From: an uncultured Mycoplasmatota bacterium
Lineage (GTDB): Bacteria; Bacillota_I; Bacilli_A; RF39; UBA660
Direction of reading: 5' to 3'
Assembly: GCA_900546745.1 (NCBI GenBank)
Contig: URDT01000001.1
Location: forward strand, 22,122-86,121
DNA length: 64,000 nucleotides
In this document: positions 43,883 through 52,018 of the stretch, piece by piece
Layout of the letters: each line of letters begins with the position of its first letter
Position numbering within the stretch: position 1 is the stretch's first letter
Notes under the pieces: generated by a model
The model's input: the letters and a program-made list of their open reading frames with translations, nothing else
Told to the model about the DNA's origin: nothing
Database searches by the model: none
Program-made: the position numbers and the translations under genes

Positions 43883-44117
43883 TGAAGAATAATTACGCAT
43901 TTATAACGCTACATCTTACAGAATGATAGCTATAAATACTAATATTAAAGGTGATATTACTGATAGAGTAGCAATTCCTATTAAAAATATGCTGTTAGGC
44001 CTTATAAATCAAGGCTAAAATGACTAATTCTCAAAGTTCATAAATGACCCTGTTACCACATAAAAAAGGGGTTCATTAATGGACTATTATCAGTAATTAT
44101 TAATGAAAGGATAAATT
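43883..44117 (+). other. Leader of the 44-54 kb operon
   Basis: 235 bases without a convincing gene. It holds a 31-codon frame (MIAINTNIKGDITDRVAIPI..., from about 43922) without a ribosome binding site, and two related near-palindromes, GTTCATAAATGACC and GTTCATTAATGGAC, about 45 bases apart, which share GTTCA with the late promoter repeats and may be operators. Confidence 0.35.
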
Positions 44118-44318
44118 ATGGAATATGGATATAATTTATATGAATTAATAAATCTTATTTCAAATGAGAAAGATCAAATGCAAAGAGAAAGATACATTGA
44201 TGAATTAGTAAGAAAAATATATCCATCAGTTATAAATAAAGATTTATATACAAATGTATTATCTTATATGCCGTATGAGGAAATAAAAATCAAAGAAAAA
44301 AGGAAGGAGAAAAAATGA
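44118..44318 (+). CDS. Hypothetical phage protein
   Basis: 66 residues, charged helical (DQMQRERYIDELVRKIYPSV), ending in a Lys-rich tail. GAAAGGAT precedes the ATG. First gene after late promoter 2. The TGA stop overlaps the next ATG. Confidence 0.55.
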   Translation: MEYGYNLYELINLISNEKDQMQRERYIDELVRKIYPSVINKDLYTNVLSYMPYEEIKIKEKRKEKK

Positions 44319-44485
44319 GAGGAGAATACTTAAAAATAGAAACTGTTAAAAAATTAAGAAAATTGGAAATGAAAGTTGATGATTTAGCAAAAAGAATAAT
44401 TAAAGCAAAAAATAAATTAGCCAAGCCAATTATGACTGATGAAGAAAAAGAACTATATGAAATATTGGAGGGTAACCATGACTAA
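44315..44485 (+). CDS. Hypothetical phage protein (56 residues)
   Basis: MRGEYLKIETVKKLRKLEMK and 36 further residues, a basic amphipathic helix. GGAAGGAG upstream and overlaps with both neighbours support coding. Confidence 0.5.
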   Translation: MRGEYLKIETVKKLRKLEMKVDDLAKRIIKAKNKLAKPIMTDEEKELYEILEGNHD

Positions 44486-44987
44486 AACATATTCAGAAAT
44501 ATCACATAATATAAAACATCGCGAAAATTCTAAAGATGAATTTTACACGCCTGTCAATTTAGCAAAATATACAATTTCAATGCTTGATTTAAAACCAAAA
44601 GATATTGTGTTAGATTCAGCTTTTGGCACTGGAAATTATTATAACAATTATCCGAGCTGGACGACTAACAAATATACAACTGATTTCTTTAATTTTAATG
44701 AAAAAGTTGATTGGATAGTAACTAATCCACCTTATTCCAAAATTGATGACTATTTAAAGCATAGCGCTGAAATATGTGAAAAAGGTTTTGCTTATTTATT
44801 AGGTCATGATAATGTTACAGCAAGAAGAATTGAATATCTTGAAAAAATGGGATTCTATATTACAAAATTTCATTTATGTAAGGTTATGAAATGGTTCGGA
44901 ATGAGTGTGTTTGTTGTCTGGGAAAAGAAAACGCCAGATTTTAAGGGAATAATTGACTATGACAGAAACGTTTGGAAAATGGACTAA
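44478..44987 (+). CDS. Phage adenine-N6 DNA methyltransferase (short)
   Basis: 169 residues. KDEFYTPVNLAKYTISMLDL, LDSAFGTGNYYNNY (AdoMet binding) and DWIVTNPPYSKIDDYL (catalytic NPPY) occur in gamma-like order. The protein is much shorter than typical Dam or type I/II enzymes and has no separate recognition domain, a form common in phages. ATG 44478 follows GGAGGGTAACC. Third methyltransferase of the prophage. Confidence 0.78.
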   Translation: MTKTYSEISHNIKHRENSKDEFYTPVNLAKYTISMLDLKPKDIVLDSAFGTGNYYNNYPSWTTNKYTTDFFNFNEKVDWIVTNPPYSKIDDYLKHSAEICEKGFAYLLGHDNVTARRIEYLEKMGFYITKFHLCKVMKWFGMSVFVVWEKKTPDFKGIIDYDRNVWKMD

Positions 44988-45066
44988 AGATCACAACATA
45001 TAGGATTTGTTTTAGTCAAATTAAAAGAAGGTATAATAACGTGAATTTTAAATAGCTTACGTAAAA

Positions 45067-45092
45067 AAAGAAGATTTTAATTTAATCTTCTT
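45067..45092. terminator. Bidirectional terminator
   Basis: AAAGAAGATT / AATCTTCTTT hairpin between the methyltransferase and a convergent small gene whose last codons it includes. Confidence 0.7.
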
Positions 45093-45339
45093 TGTAATAC
45101 GAATCTTTAAAAAATGTTTTATGTATATTTTTAATATTTTTTTTAAAAACCTTTTCAAAATCGTCTTTATTAGGCAATTCAATACTTCTTGTTTCTATTG
45201 CAGATAATCCTTCTTCCATACTATCATATTTGTAAATTACCATGCAGATATTATCTTCATTAATATAATACTTTACTACACCTTTAATGACATATTGGAA
45301 TTTAGTATCAAAAAATAATACACAATTATAATCTCTCAT
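45082..45339 (-). CDS. Hypothetical phage protein on the opposite strand
   Basis: About 85 residues (MRDYNCVLFFDTKFQYVIKG, MEEGLSAIETRSIELPNKDD). ATG 45339 follows TTGGAGG. A lone minus-strand gene in a plus-strand region, which suggests a separately expressed accessory (moron-like) gene. Not recognised. Confidence 0.5.
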   Translation of the reverse strand: MRDYNCVLFFDTKFQYVIKGVVKYYINEDNICMVIYKYDSMEEGLSAIETRSIELPNKDDFEKVFKKNIKNIHKTFFKDSYYKED

Positions 45340-45417
45340 AAACAAAACCTCCAAATTTGATAGCTAGTATATCACATATTTAAAATCTAGACAATGTAAG
45401 AAAGGAGAAGTAAGAAT

Positions 45418-45705
45418 ATGAATAATGAAAAGATATTATATTATTTAGGAATATTAGAAAACGGAGCATTAAATTATTATCAAACAGTAGAAACAATAAG
45501 AATAGCAAGTCAAAGCATTCAAAATTATATAGAACAATTAGAACAACAATGTAAAAAGCAAAAAGAAGTTATTGATAAGGCAATAGAAACTTTAGAAAAA
45601 GGGATTACATTTTGTGAAAATGATAGTCAAGGAATTTACGATAAATGCAATATAGCAATAAATAGAGAAAAGAAAGTTTTAGATATATTAAAAGAGGTGT
45701 CATAA
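45418..45705 (+). CDS. Hypothetical phage protein
   Basis: 95 residues, helical with a coiled coil (IEQLEQQCKKQKEVIDKAIE). AAAGGAGAAG precedes the start. Start of a long run of small plus-strand genes of the kind found in the variable region of siphophages. Confidence 0.6.
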   Translation: MNNEKILYYLGILENGALNYYQTVETIRIASQSIQNYIEQLEQQCKKQKEVIDKAIETLEKGITFCENDSQGIYDKCNIAINREKKVLDILKEVS

Positions 45706-45986
45706 TGAATATTTATTATGATGTAGAAGATAATCATTATAGAACATATCCTGATGGGGATATAGCAAGTATAGACCAAATGAGAGAATTAATTGAAAAT
45801 AAAAATTTGTCTATTGTAAAATTACAACAAGAAAATAAACAACTAAAAGATAATTGGAATAAGTTAAAAGTATATATCAAAACTGAAATACCAGAAGATG
45901 TGTTTATAGATACCGAATGGTTTGTTTCGATTTTAGATAAAATGCAAGAACTAGAACAAGGAAGTGATAGCAATGAAAACAATTAA
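45705..45986 (+). CDS. Hypothetical phage protein
   Basis: 93 residues: an N-terminal beta-like stretch (YYDVEDNHYRTYPDGDIASI) then a coiled coil (NKNLSIVKLQQENKQLKDNW). Coupled to the preceding gene. Unknown function. Confidence 0.55.
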   Translation: MNIYYDVEDNHYRTYPDGDIASIDQMRELIENKNLSIVKLQQENKQLKDNWNKLKVYIKTEIPEDVFIDTEWFVSILDKMQELEQGSDSNENN

Positions 45987-46200
45987 AATTAATGATAATG
46001 AAGTAACATTTTTTATAGATTATGTAAGAGTTCCTAGAAAAGCAAATCATAATTATAGCAACGCTGAATTTGATTATAATTGTGATTTAAGCATAGTTAC
46101 TAAAAAGGAATTATCAGATTATGAAAGAGAAGTTGTAGCGAGATGTATAAGAAATATAATTAATGGTTTTGATTTAGAGAAAGTAGAGAGTGATGAGTAA
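45973..46200 (+). CDS. Hypothetical phage protein
   Basis: About 75 residues (KTIKINDNEVTFFIDYVRVP, VTKKELSDYEREVVARCIRN). ATG 45973 follows AAGGAAGTGATAG. Overlaps the previous gene. Unknown function. Confidence 0.55.
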   Translation: MKTIKINDNEVTFFIDYVRVPRKANHNYSNAEFDYNCDLSIVTKKELSDYEREVVARCIRNIINGFDLEKVESDE

Positions 46201-46557
46201 ATGTTAACATTACCAATTAAGAAAAAATGGTTTGACATGATTCTTTCTTGTGAAAAGAAAGAAGAATATAGAGAAATCAAACCTTATTGGACTAAAAGAC
46301 TTTTAACAACTGATATAGATATAGATTTAGAAAGATTAAAAGACCAATTACGAAAAGAAAATAGTTTTTTAAATAAAACTGTAATATTTAGAAATGGATA
46401 TAGAAAAGATAGTCCAAAAATAAGATGTTTAGTTAGCATAAATATTAAACAAGGTAAACCAGAATGGGGAGCAGAACCTAGCAAGATGTATTATGTATTA
46501 AAAATATTAAGTGTTGAGGAGGTAAAAAATGAAATTAGAAGTCGGACAATTTGTTAG
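46201..46557 (+). CDS. ASCH-domain protein
   Basis: 118 residues. LTLPIKKKWFDMILSCEKKE, EYREIKPYWTKRL, VIFRNGYRKDSPKIRCLVSI and KQGKPEWGAEPSKMYYVLKI match phage ASCH proteins, a PUA-related RNA-binding fold. Some ASCH proteins are RNases or nucleoside amidohydrolases; the role here is open, but RNA binding fits the RNA-repair genes in this region. Overlaps the next gene by 29 bases. Confidence 0.75.
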   Translation: MLTLPIKKKWFDMILSCEKKEEYREIKPYWTKRLLTTDIDIDLERLKDQLRKENSFLNKTVIFRNGYRKDSPKIRCLVSINIKQGKPEWGAEPSKMYYVLKILSVEEVKNEIRSRTIC

Positions 46558-46912
46558 ATTTAAAGACAAAAGAGGTATTGAATATATTAGAAAAATTATT
46601 GAAATACCAGAAGATAATAGATATGCAAGTTTATATTTAGATAAAGAAGCTAATTACTCACATGGATTAAGTCCTAAAAATGTAATTAAAGGAAGGTTTA
46701 ATATCATTGATTTAATTAAAGTAGGAGATTATGTTAATGGTTCAAAAGTTATTAAAATAGAAAATGTAGAAAACTATCCTGATTTATCAAGCGTAAAAAT
46801 AGAAAAAAGTGATTTTAGATATGGTGTATATGAAACTATATTTGAAAAAGATATTAAAACAGTCATCACACACGAGCAAATGGAACAAATGGCGTATAAG
46901 GTGGGTGAGTAA
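46529..46912 (+). CDS. Hypothetical phage protein
   Basis: 127 residues (LEVGQFVRFKDKRGIEYIRK, IKVGDYVNGSKVIKIENVEN, VITHEQMEQMAYKVGE). Two small beta-barrel-like halves; the C-terminal TVITHEQ-EQ motif is widespread in phage proteins of unknown role. GAGGAGG precedes the ATG. Confidence 0.6.
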   Translation: MKLEVGQFVRFKDKRGIEYIRKIIEIPEDNRYASLYLDKEANYSHGLSPKNVIKGRFNIIDLIKVGDYVNGSKVIKIENVENYPDLSSVKIEKSDFRYGVYETIFEKDIKTVITHEQMEQMAYKVGE

Positions 46913-47106
46913 TGTTGAATAAGATTATTGATAGTGAATATTTTGAATTTATCATATTTATATTATTTATAAGCATTATTTTGTTATTATCTAAAGGTTG
47001 TTCTATTATTGAAAGAAAAAATTGTGAAAAACAACAAGGGACTTATATTCAAAATTATTTTGGATCAGGAGCAAATAAATGTATTTTTAATGGAGTTAAA
47101 AAATAA
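46912..47106 (+). CDS. Small membrane protein
   Basis: 64 residues with one transmembrane helix (FIIFILFISIILLLSKGC) followed by a Cys-containing outer part (CEKQQGTYIQNYFGSGANKC). Start overlaps the previous stop. Possibly an entry-exclusion or envelope-modifying protein, by composition only. Confidence 0.5.
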   Translation: MLNKIIDSEYFEFIIFILFISIILLLSKGCSIIERKNCEKQQGTYIQNYFGSGANKCIFNGVKK

Positions 47107-47108
47107 TA

Positions 47109-47603
47109 ATGACCAAGTCATATCTAGTTGACGAATATGGTGTTGTTTTAGAAGAAATAGATGATTCCAGTACATTAGTATCTCTTAAAGAGGGCGATAG
47201 AATTCTTCGCAAAGGTACGTTGGAATATCTAAATGGTACTACCGATATAAAATATCATTTTATCAAAATCAATCCTAAAATATTTGATAAATATTGTAAA
47301 AAATATTCAATACTTCCTTATCTAACTTGCCATATTGGTTATATGGACAATATATGTTGTTATGACAATGGCAAAATCATTCGATTGAAAGATTTATCAA
47401 AAGTATGTGAAGTGAGTGAAACTACTATAAAAAGACAATTAAAAGGCTTGATAGCAGATGATATTATTCATAAAGTACCATATAAGAAAAATCAAAAATG
47501 TTTAATGATAAATCCATATCTTGCTATGAGAGGTAAAAGAATATATTTATCAACTTATAATGAATTTAAATTATCGGCTTTGAGAAGTGAGGTGGAAGAA
47601 TGA
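47109..47603 (+). CDS. Winged-helix protein resembling plasmid replication initiators (RepL-like)
   Basis: 164 residues. YHFIKINPKIFDKYCKKYSI and YDNGKIIRLKDLSKVCEVSE, TTIKRQLKGLIADDIIHKVP, MINPYLAMRGKRIY show a winged helix followed by the short NP motif region found in RepL-type initiators and phage regulators. Together with the AT-rich iteron region at 43.2-43.8 kb it may hint at a plasmid-like replication unit inside the prophage; this is inference. Confidence 0.5.
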   Translation: MTKSYLVDEYGVVLEEIDDSSTLVSLKEGDRILRKGTLEYLNGTTDIKYHFIKINPKIFDKYCKKYSILPYLTCHIGYMDNICCYDNGKIIRLKDLSKVCEVSETTIKRQLKGLIADDIIHKVPYKKNQKCLMINPYLAMRGKRIYLSTYNEFKLSALRSEVEE

Positions 47604-48073
47604 AATTATTTAGTAAAAAAAATGAATTAGTCGTAAGAAATAGCGAAATTCAACCAATACAAGTTAGAGATTTAAAAGAATATCTTGTAAAAGATTTTGA
47701 ACAGATAAAAACAAGTGAGCAAATTATAGAAAACTTAAAATCTCAAATAGAAGAACTTAACAAAATAAAAATTAAGTACGATGCTACTCTAATTACATTG
47801 GAAGAATTTGATGCTAGGGTTTTAAGAGAAAAAGATAAAAATATTAAATTAGAACAACAAATAAAAGAAAAGAATGAAGAAATTGCCAAACTTAATGAAG
47901 AAAAAAATAATTGTCTAATTAGAGAAAGAATTGCCAATGACAAGATTGAAAATACCAAAGATTTTATTATTTCAGAGTTTAAAGAACAAATAAAACAAGT
48001 AATAAATGTACAAAAAGGAACACTTAGTAAGAAAAAAATAATTGATTTAATCGATGGTGATATTAATGAATAA
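47600..48073 (+). CDS. Coiled-coil phage protein
   Basis: 157 residues, dominated by a coiled coil between residues 30 and 125 (LEQQIKEKNEEIAKLNEEKN). Coupled to the winged-helix gene by ATGA. Function unknown. Confidence 0.55.
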   Translation: MKLFSKKNELVVRNSEIQPIQVRDLKEYLVKDFEQIKTSEQIIENLKSQIEELNKIKIKYDATLITLEEFDARVLREKDKNIKLEQQIKEKNEEIAKLNEEKNNCLIRERIANDKIENTKDFIISEFKEQIKQVINVQKGTLSKKKIIDLIDGDINE

Positions 48074-48290
48074 AATTAAAACAATAGAAGAATTCAAAAA
48101 AGATGTATTCGATAAATTAGATGATAATAAAAAACTAGAATATATGTATCAAATGGGTAAACAATTATGTGAAATACAAGATTATGTAAATAGTGAAATA
48201 AAGAGAATACAAAGCCATGAATATTCAACAGGAATTAGGATGTTAAATAGAATTAAAAAAATCTTGGGTGATAATGATGAATCAAAATAA
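48066..48290 (+). CDS. Hypothetical phage protein
   Basis: About 74 residues, helical (NKIKTIEEFKKDVFDKLDDN). ATG 48066 follows GGTGATATTA. Unknown function. Confidence 0.5.
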   Translation: MNKIKTIEEFKKDVFDKLDDNKKLEYMYQMGKQLCEIQDYVNSEIKRIQSHEYSTGIRMLNRIKKILGDNDESK

Positions 48291-48486
48291 TATAAAAGAC
48301 AATATGTATGCCTTATATGAAGTATACAATCAATATAAATTATTATATAACTTTTATCAAAAATATAAATCAATCAAAAATGAAGAAGATATTCGAGAGA
48401 GAATAGAATATTTAAGAAAAAATCCAAAATGTTCAATGAGAACAGAATTAGAAACATTATTGTGGCTGTTAAATGAGGTGGAATAG
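48277..48486 (+). CDS. Hypothetical phage protein
   Basis: About 69 residues, helical (YALYEVYNQYKLLYNFYQKY). Start ambiguous between ATG 48274 and 48277, both behind GGGTGAT. Unknown function. Confidence 0.5.
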   Translation: MNQNNIKDNMYALYEVYNQYKLLYNFYQKYKSIKNEEDIRERIEYLRKNPKCSMRTELETLLWLLNEVE

Positions 48487-48786
48487 ATGGAATTATGGAT
48501 AAGAAGTCAGGATAAAACAACTTTGATAAATACACGAAGAATAGATGTTGATGATAATAATATTATTATTTGGGATGAAGGTAGATATGCTAGTGAAATA
48601 TATTTAGGCATATACAAAACAAAAGAAAGAGCATTAGAAGTTTTAGATGAAATAGAAGAAAGAATAATGCTAATTAACACTATAAATATAGCAAAAGATA
48701 GAGATAGTTTAATTGCATGTAAAAATGTATTAACGGAAGAAAAGATAAAAGGATTAAATTATCCATATCAAATGCCAGAAAATTAA
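48487..48786 (+). CDS. Hypothetical phage protein
   Basis: 99 residues (ELWIRSQDKTTLINTRRIDV, YLGIYKTKERALEVLDEIEE). The pattern LWIRSQDK...YKTKERALEVLDEI is frequent in small Firmicute phage proteins of unknown role. GAGGTGGAATAG precedes the ATG. Confidence 0.6.
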   Translation: MELWIRSQDKTTLINTRRIDVDDNNIIIWDEGRYASEIYLGIYKTKERALEVLDEIEERIMLINTINIAKDRDSLIACKNVLTEEKIKGLNYPYQMPEN

Positions 48787-48803
48787 AGAAAGGTGGAAGA
48801 ATA

Positions 48804-49199
48804 ATGAATAGGGAAATAAAATTTAGAATATGGGATAATGCAAATAAAAAATATTTATCATTACAAGATTATCAAGATTTAGGGGCAATAGAAGTTGAAA
48901 ATGATGGAACATTAACTCTAAGTCCTAGATTTAGATTTTTGACAAGTATGATGATAATGCCAGAAAGATTTATTCCACAACAATATGTAGGATTAAAAGA
49001 TAAAAATGGTATAGAAATTTATGAGGGTGATATTGTTAAATATGAGGGTGAAAATACTTCTTATGTTGTAATGTTCGACCCAACTGGGTACTGGTGTTTG
49101 GATGGCAATGGTGCTAGAAATAGTGAAATGTTATATTATGAAGATGTTTTTAAGTATTTAGAAATAATAGGAAATATTTATGAAAATGAGGTTGATTAA
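48804..49199 (+). CDS. YopX-family phage protein
   Basis: 131 residues with the YopX signature: NREIKFRIWDNANKKYLSL at the N-terminus and QQYVGLKDKNGIEIYEGDIV, YLEIIGNIYENEVD at the C-terminus. Widespread in Gram-positive phages; function unknown. GGTGG precedes the start. Confidence 0.85.
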   Translation: MNREIKFRIWDNANKKYLSLQDYQDLGAIEVENDGTLTLSPRFRFLTSMMIMPERFIPQQYVGLKDKNGIEIYEGDIVKYEGENTSYVVMFDPTGYWCLDGNGARNSEMLYYEDVFKYLEIIGNIYENEVD

Positions 49200-50483
49200 A
49201 TGAAAGATTTAAAAATATTTACTGATGATGTTGAACAAGAAGCAATAAATCAAATAAATGAATTATTAGACCAAGAGGCATTTAAAGATAGTAAAATTCG
49301 TATAATGCCAGATGTTCATGCTGGTAAAGGCTGTGTAATAGGTTTTACTGGTAATTTAGGTGATAAAGTAATTCCGAATATTGTTGGTGTTGATATTGGC
49401 TGTGGTATGTTGTGCGTTGAATTAGGCAATATTGATTTAGATTTAGAAAGATTAGATAAGATTATCAGAGAATATGTTCCTAGTGGATTTGAAGTTCATG
49501 ATGAAAGAAAATATAAATTTTTAGAATTACAAGATTTGAAGTGTTATAGAGAATTAAAAGACACAAAACGATTAGAAAGAAGTATTGGAACACTTGGTGG
49601 TGGTAATCATTTTATTGAAATTGATATTGATGAAAATAATAATAAATATTTAGTAATTCATACAGGTTCAAGAAATTTAGGAAAACAAGTAGCAGAGTAT
49701 TATCAAGAATTAGCTAATCAATTATGTAACTATAATATTGGTGAATATAAAGAAAAACAACAGGAATTAATCAAAAAATATAAAGAACAAGGAAGAAAAC
49801 AAGAAATACAATCTGCTTTAATGGAATTAAAAGAAAAATATAAAACAGATCATAAGAAAATACCAAAGGATTTAGCATATTTGGAAGGGCAATATAGAGA
49901 AGATTATTTACATGATATGAAAATATGTCAAGAATTTGCTAAAGATAATCGTTTATGTATAGCAAAGCAAATATTATGTAATTATTTTCAATTACCATAT
50001 TATGAAGGATATAAAAGTGTAAGATTAAGAGAAAAAGCAATGTCCACTTGTGATTGGTATACTCAAGATATGATTGAGAGGGATTTTTGGTATTTTGAAA
50101 CAATACATAATTATATATCATTTGAAGATAACATAGTTCGTAAAGGTGCTATATCTGCTAAAAAAGGTGAAATGGTATTAATACCAATGAATATGAGAGA
50201 CGGTTGTATTATCGGTGTAGGAAAAGGCAATGATGATTGGAATCAGTCAGCACCACACGGAGCAGGTAGAATAATGTCTAGAATGAAAGCAAAAGAAACT
50301 TTTAATTTAGATGAATATAAAGAAAGTATGAAAGATATTTATACGACATCAGTAAATGAAGATACCATTGATGAAGCTCCATTTGTATATAAACCAATGC
50401 AAGAAATAATTGATAATATAGACGATACAGTAGATATTATTAAAATAATTAAACCAATATATAACTTTAAGGCTAGTGATTAG
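49200..50483 (+). CDS. rtcB: RNA-splicing ligase RtcB
   Basis: 427 residues. RIMPDVHAGKGCVIGFTG, VGVDIGCGMLCVEL, GTLGGGNHFIEID, VIHTGSRNLG and SAPHGAGRIMSR are the manganese and guanylate motifs of RtcB; the His of PHGAGR is guanylylated. RtcB joins 2',3'-cyclic phosphate or 3'-phosphate ends to 5'-OH ends, such as those left by anticodon nucleases and toxin RNases. It starts on the base after the YopX stop. With the Rnl2-like ligase 1.5 kb downstream and five phage tRNAs it suggests a tRNA repair function. Confidence 0.92.
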   Translation: MKDLKIFTDDVEQEAINQINELLDQEAFKDSKIRIMPDVHAGKGCVIGFTGNLGDKVIPNIVGVDIGCGMLCVELGNIDLDLERLDKIIREYVPSGFEVHDERKYKFLELQDLKCYRELKDTKRLERSIGTLGGGNHFIEIDIDENNNKYLVIHTGSRNLGKQVAEYYQELANQLCNYNIGEYKEKQQELIKKYKEQGRKQEIQSALMELKEKYKTDHKKIPKDLAYLEGQYREDYLHDMKICQEFAKDNRLCIAKQILCNYFQLPYYEGYKSVRLREKAMSTCDWYTQDMIERDFWYFETIHNYISFEDNIVRKGAISAKKGEMVLIPMNMRDGCIIGVGKGNDDWNQSAPHGAGRIMSRMKAKETFNLDEYKESMKDIYTTSVNEDTIDEAPFVYKPMQEIIDNIDDTVDIIKIIKPIYNFKASD

Positions 50484-50699
50484 ATGTTAACAATTAAACA
50501 AAAAATTGTATTGGAAGCAATTGAGTGGTTTATTAATGAATATGGATATAGTCCTACAAATCGTGAGCTAGCCAATATATTAAAATGTGATGTTAATACA
50601 GTATTTAAGAAATTGCTTATTTTAGAAGATAAAGGATATATAAAAACTCAAAATGGACGAGCCAGAACGATTCAAATAATAAAAGAGGTGGAAGAATGA
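50484..50699 (+). CDS. LexA-type winged-helix DNA-binding protein (no protease domain)
   Basis: 71 residues equal to the DNA-binding half of LexA: QKIVLEAIEWFINEYGYSPT, NRELANILKCDVNTVFKKLL, LEDKGYIKTQNGRARTIQII. The S24 peptidase half is absent, so it cannot be inactivated by RecA. It may bind SOS-like sites as a regulator. Stop overlaps the next ATG. Confidence 0.75.
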   Translation: MLTIKQKIVLEAIEWFINEYGYSPTNRELANILKCDVNTVFKKLLILEDKGYIKTQNGRARTIQIIKEVEE

Positions 50700-50875
50700 A
50701 TGCAAATTTAAGACAATTAGATACAAAAGGTAAATGTATTTGTTGTGGTGATGAAATAAAAAGAAAAGATAAGAAAGTATTTGTAATCAAAGCACATAAA
50801 TCTCAAGTATATCAAATAACAATATGTCAAGATTGTGTTAGTAGATTGGATTCAATAGCAAAATATGGTGATTAA
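50696..50875 (+). CDS. Small zinc-ribbon protein (59 residues)
   Basis: TKGKCICCGDEIKRKDKKVF and ITICQDCVSRLDSIAKYGD give a CxxC...CxxC zinc-binding ribbon. ATGA-coupled with the LexA-like gene; GAGGTGGAAGA is its ribosome binding site. Likely a DNA/RNA or protein-binding accessory. Confidence 0.6.
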   Translation: MNANLRQLDTKGKCICCGDEIKRKDKKVFVIKAHKSQVYQITICQDCVSRLDSIAKYGD

Positions 50876-50877
50876 TA

Positions 50878-51108
50878 ATGACTAATGAATATATACCACT
50901 AACAAATGCTGAAATATTAAAAAATTATTATTATGGACAATTATATATAAGTAAAAAATGGTATGTAAGACCGATTGATTGGGCAGGTTGTTGGAGACGT
51001 GATAATGATAAGGAATATTTAATGGCAGGTAATATTGAAAAGCAATTTGATTCTGAACAAGAGTGTATTGATTATATAAATGAGGTGGCAAATGAAAATA
51101 ATAACTAA
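50878..51108 (+). CDS. Hypothetical phage protein
   Basis: 76 residues (YISKKWYVRPIDWAGCWRRD, FDSEQECIDYINEVANENNN), Trp-rich. Unknown function; overlaps the next gene. Confidence 0.5.
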   Translation: MTNEYIPLTNAEILKNYYYGQLYISKKWYVRPIDWAGCWRRDNDKEYLMAGNIEKQFDSEQECIDYINEVANENNN

Positions 51109-51328
51109 CAAAATAAAATGCAATTATTGTGGTGACATCATCGAAAGCAAAACTGTACACGATTACAAAAGATGCAAATGTGGGAAAGTATCAGTAGATG
51201 GTGGAAACTATTATTTAAGTAGGAACTTTCCTTCCGAAATACCATTTGATCCTTACAAGCATTTTACAGATTTAAGCCATTATATTACGGATGAGGGTGT
51301 AGAAATAAACAATGAAACAAAAAATTAA
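51092..51328 (+). CDS. Zinc-ribbon phage protein
   Basis: About 78 residues: IKCNYCGDIIESKTVHDYKR and CKCGKVSVDGGNYYLSRNFP form a treble/ribbon with CxxC and CxCG; the KVSVDGG-YLSR motif is common in Firmicute phage proteins of unknown function. ATG 51092 follows GAGGTGGCAA. Confidence 0.65.
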   Translation: MKIITNKIKCNYCGDIIESKTVHDYKRCKCGKVSVDGGNYYLSRNFPSEIPFDPYKHFTDLSHYITDEGVEINNETKN

Positions 51329-51719
51329 AAATAGAATAGTAAATTATGTAAAATCAAATTATAAATTGCTTGATTCTTCTAAATTCTTAAATGGGAAGAC
51401 TTACTGCAATCATAGGTGTCATTTAAATGCAGTACAAGAAGCCTATGAGAACGGTGACAAGGTATGTTTGGTAGTTTGCATAGGTGATGGAGAAGTTATT
51501 GTTCATTTCATAAATCAAAATTTAGATGGAGATTATATTGATAATACATTAGGGTGGTATGGCAAAGAATTATATGATTATTATCTTGTAAAGGAAGTAA
51601 GTACAAGTGAATATAAAACAATATGGAATTTATTAATAAATACAAAAAAGATGTTAATAAACACTAATTCCTCTTGGTTAGAAAGAAAATTAAAAATTAT
51701 TAAGGAAGATGATATTTAA
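51312..51719 (+). CDS. Hypothetical phage protein
   Basis: 135 residues. GKTYCNHRCHLNAVQEAYEN has a Cys/His arrangement and VVCIGDGEVIVHFINQNLDG, YIDNTLGWYGKELYDYYLVK resembles small phage proteins that share the CH-NAVQ motif. A catalytic Cys-His-Asp set is conceivable but unproven. Confidence 0.5.
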   Translation: MKQKIKNRIVNYVKSNYKLLDSSKFLNGKTYCNHRCHLNAVQEAYENGDKVCLVVCIGDGEVIVHFINQNLDGDYIDNTLGWYGKELYDYYLVKEVSTSEYKTIWNLLINTKKMLINTNSSWLERKLKIIKEDDI

Positions 51720-52018
51720 TGATAAATGTATCTGATTATATACAAATGATTCTTCATAAGAAAAAATGGACTAATGCTAAATTATGCCAAGAATTAAACA
51801 AAATAGAAGAACAACTTGGTGAAAGTAGGACAACCCCTCAAAATATATCAAATTATTTTCATGGACAATGGTCTTTTAGACCTAAAGTTCTTGTTAAATA
51901 TGAAAAAGCATTAGGACTACAACCAAATACACTTGTATCAATGGTTGCCCCACCAACAACAAAAGAAGGACAAAAAGAATTGAAAGAAATAATAAAAAAA
52001 GTAGGTGAAATTAAATGA
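51719..52018 (+). CDS. XRE-like DNA-binding protein
   Basis: 99 residues: MILHKKKWTNAKLCQELNKI, TTPQNISNYFHGQWSFRPKV, LVKYEKALGLQPNTLVSMVA follow a helix-turn-helix pattern with an insertion in the first helices. It is coupled by ATGA to the RNA ligase, so the two are co-expressed; it might regulate the repair genes. Confidence 0.6.
   Translation: MINVSDYIQMILHKKKWTNAKLCQELNKIEEQLGESRTTPQNISNYFHGQWSFRPKVLVKYEKALGLQPNTLVSMVAPPTTKEGQKELKEIIKKVGEIK

Noticed and set aside
43922..44017. 31-codon frame starting MIAINTNIKGDITDRVAIP
   Set aside because: No ribosome binding site and no support beyond an open frame; kept only as a remark on the leader.
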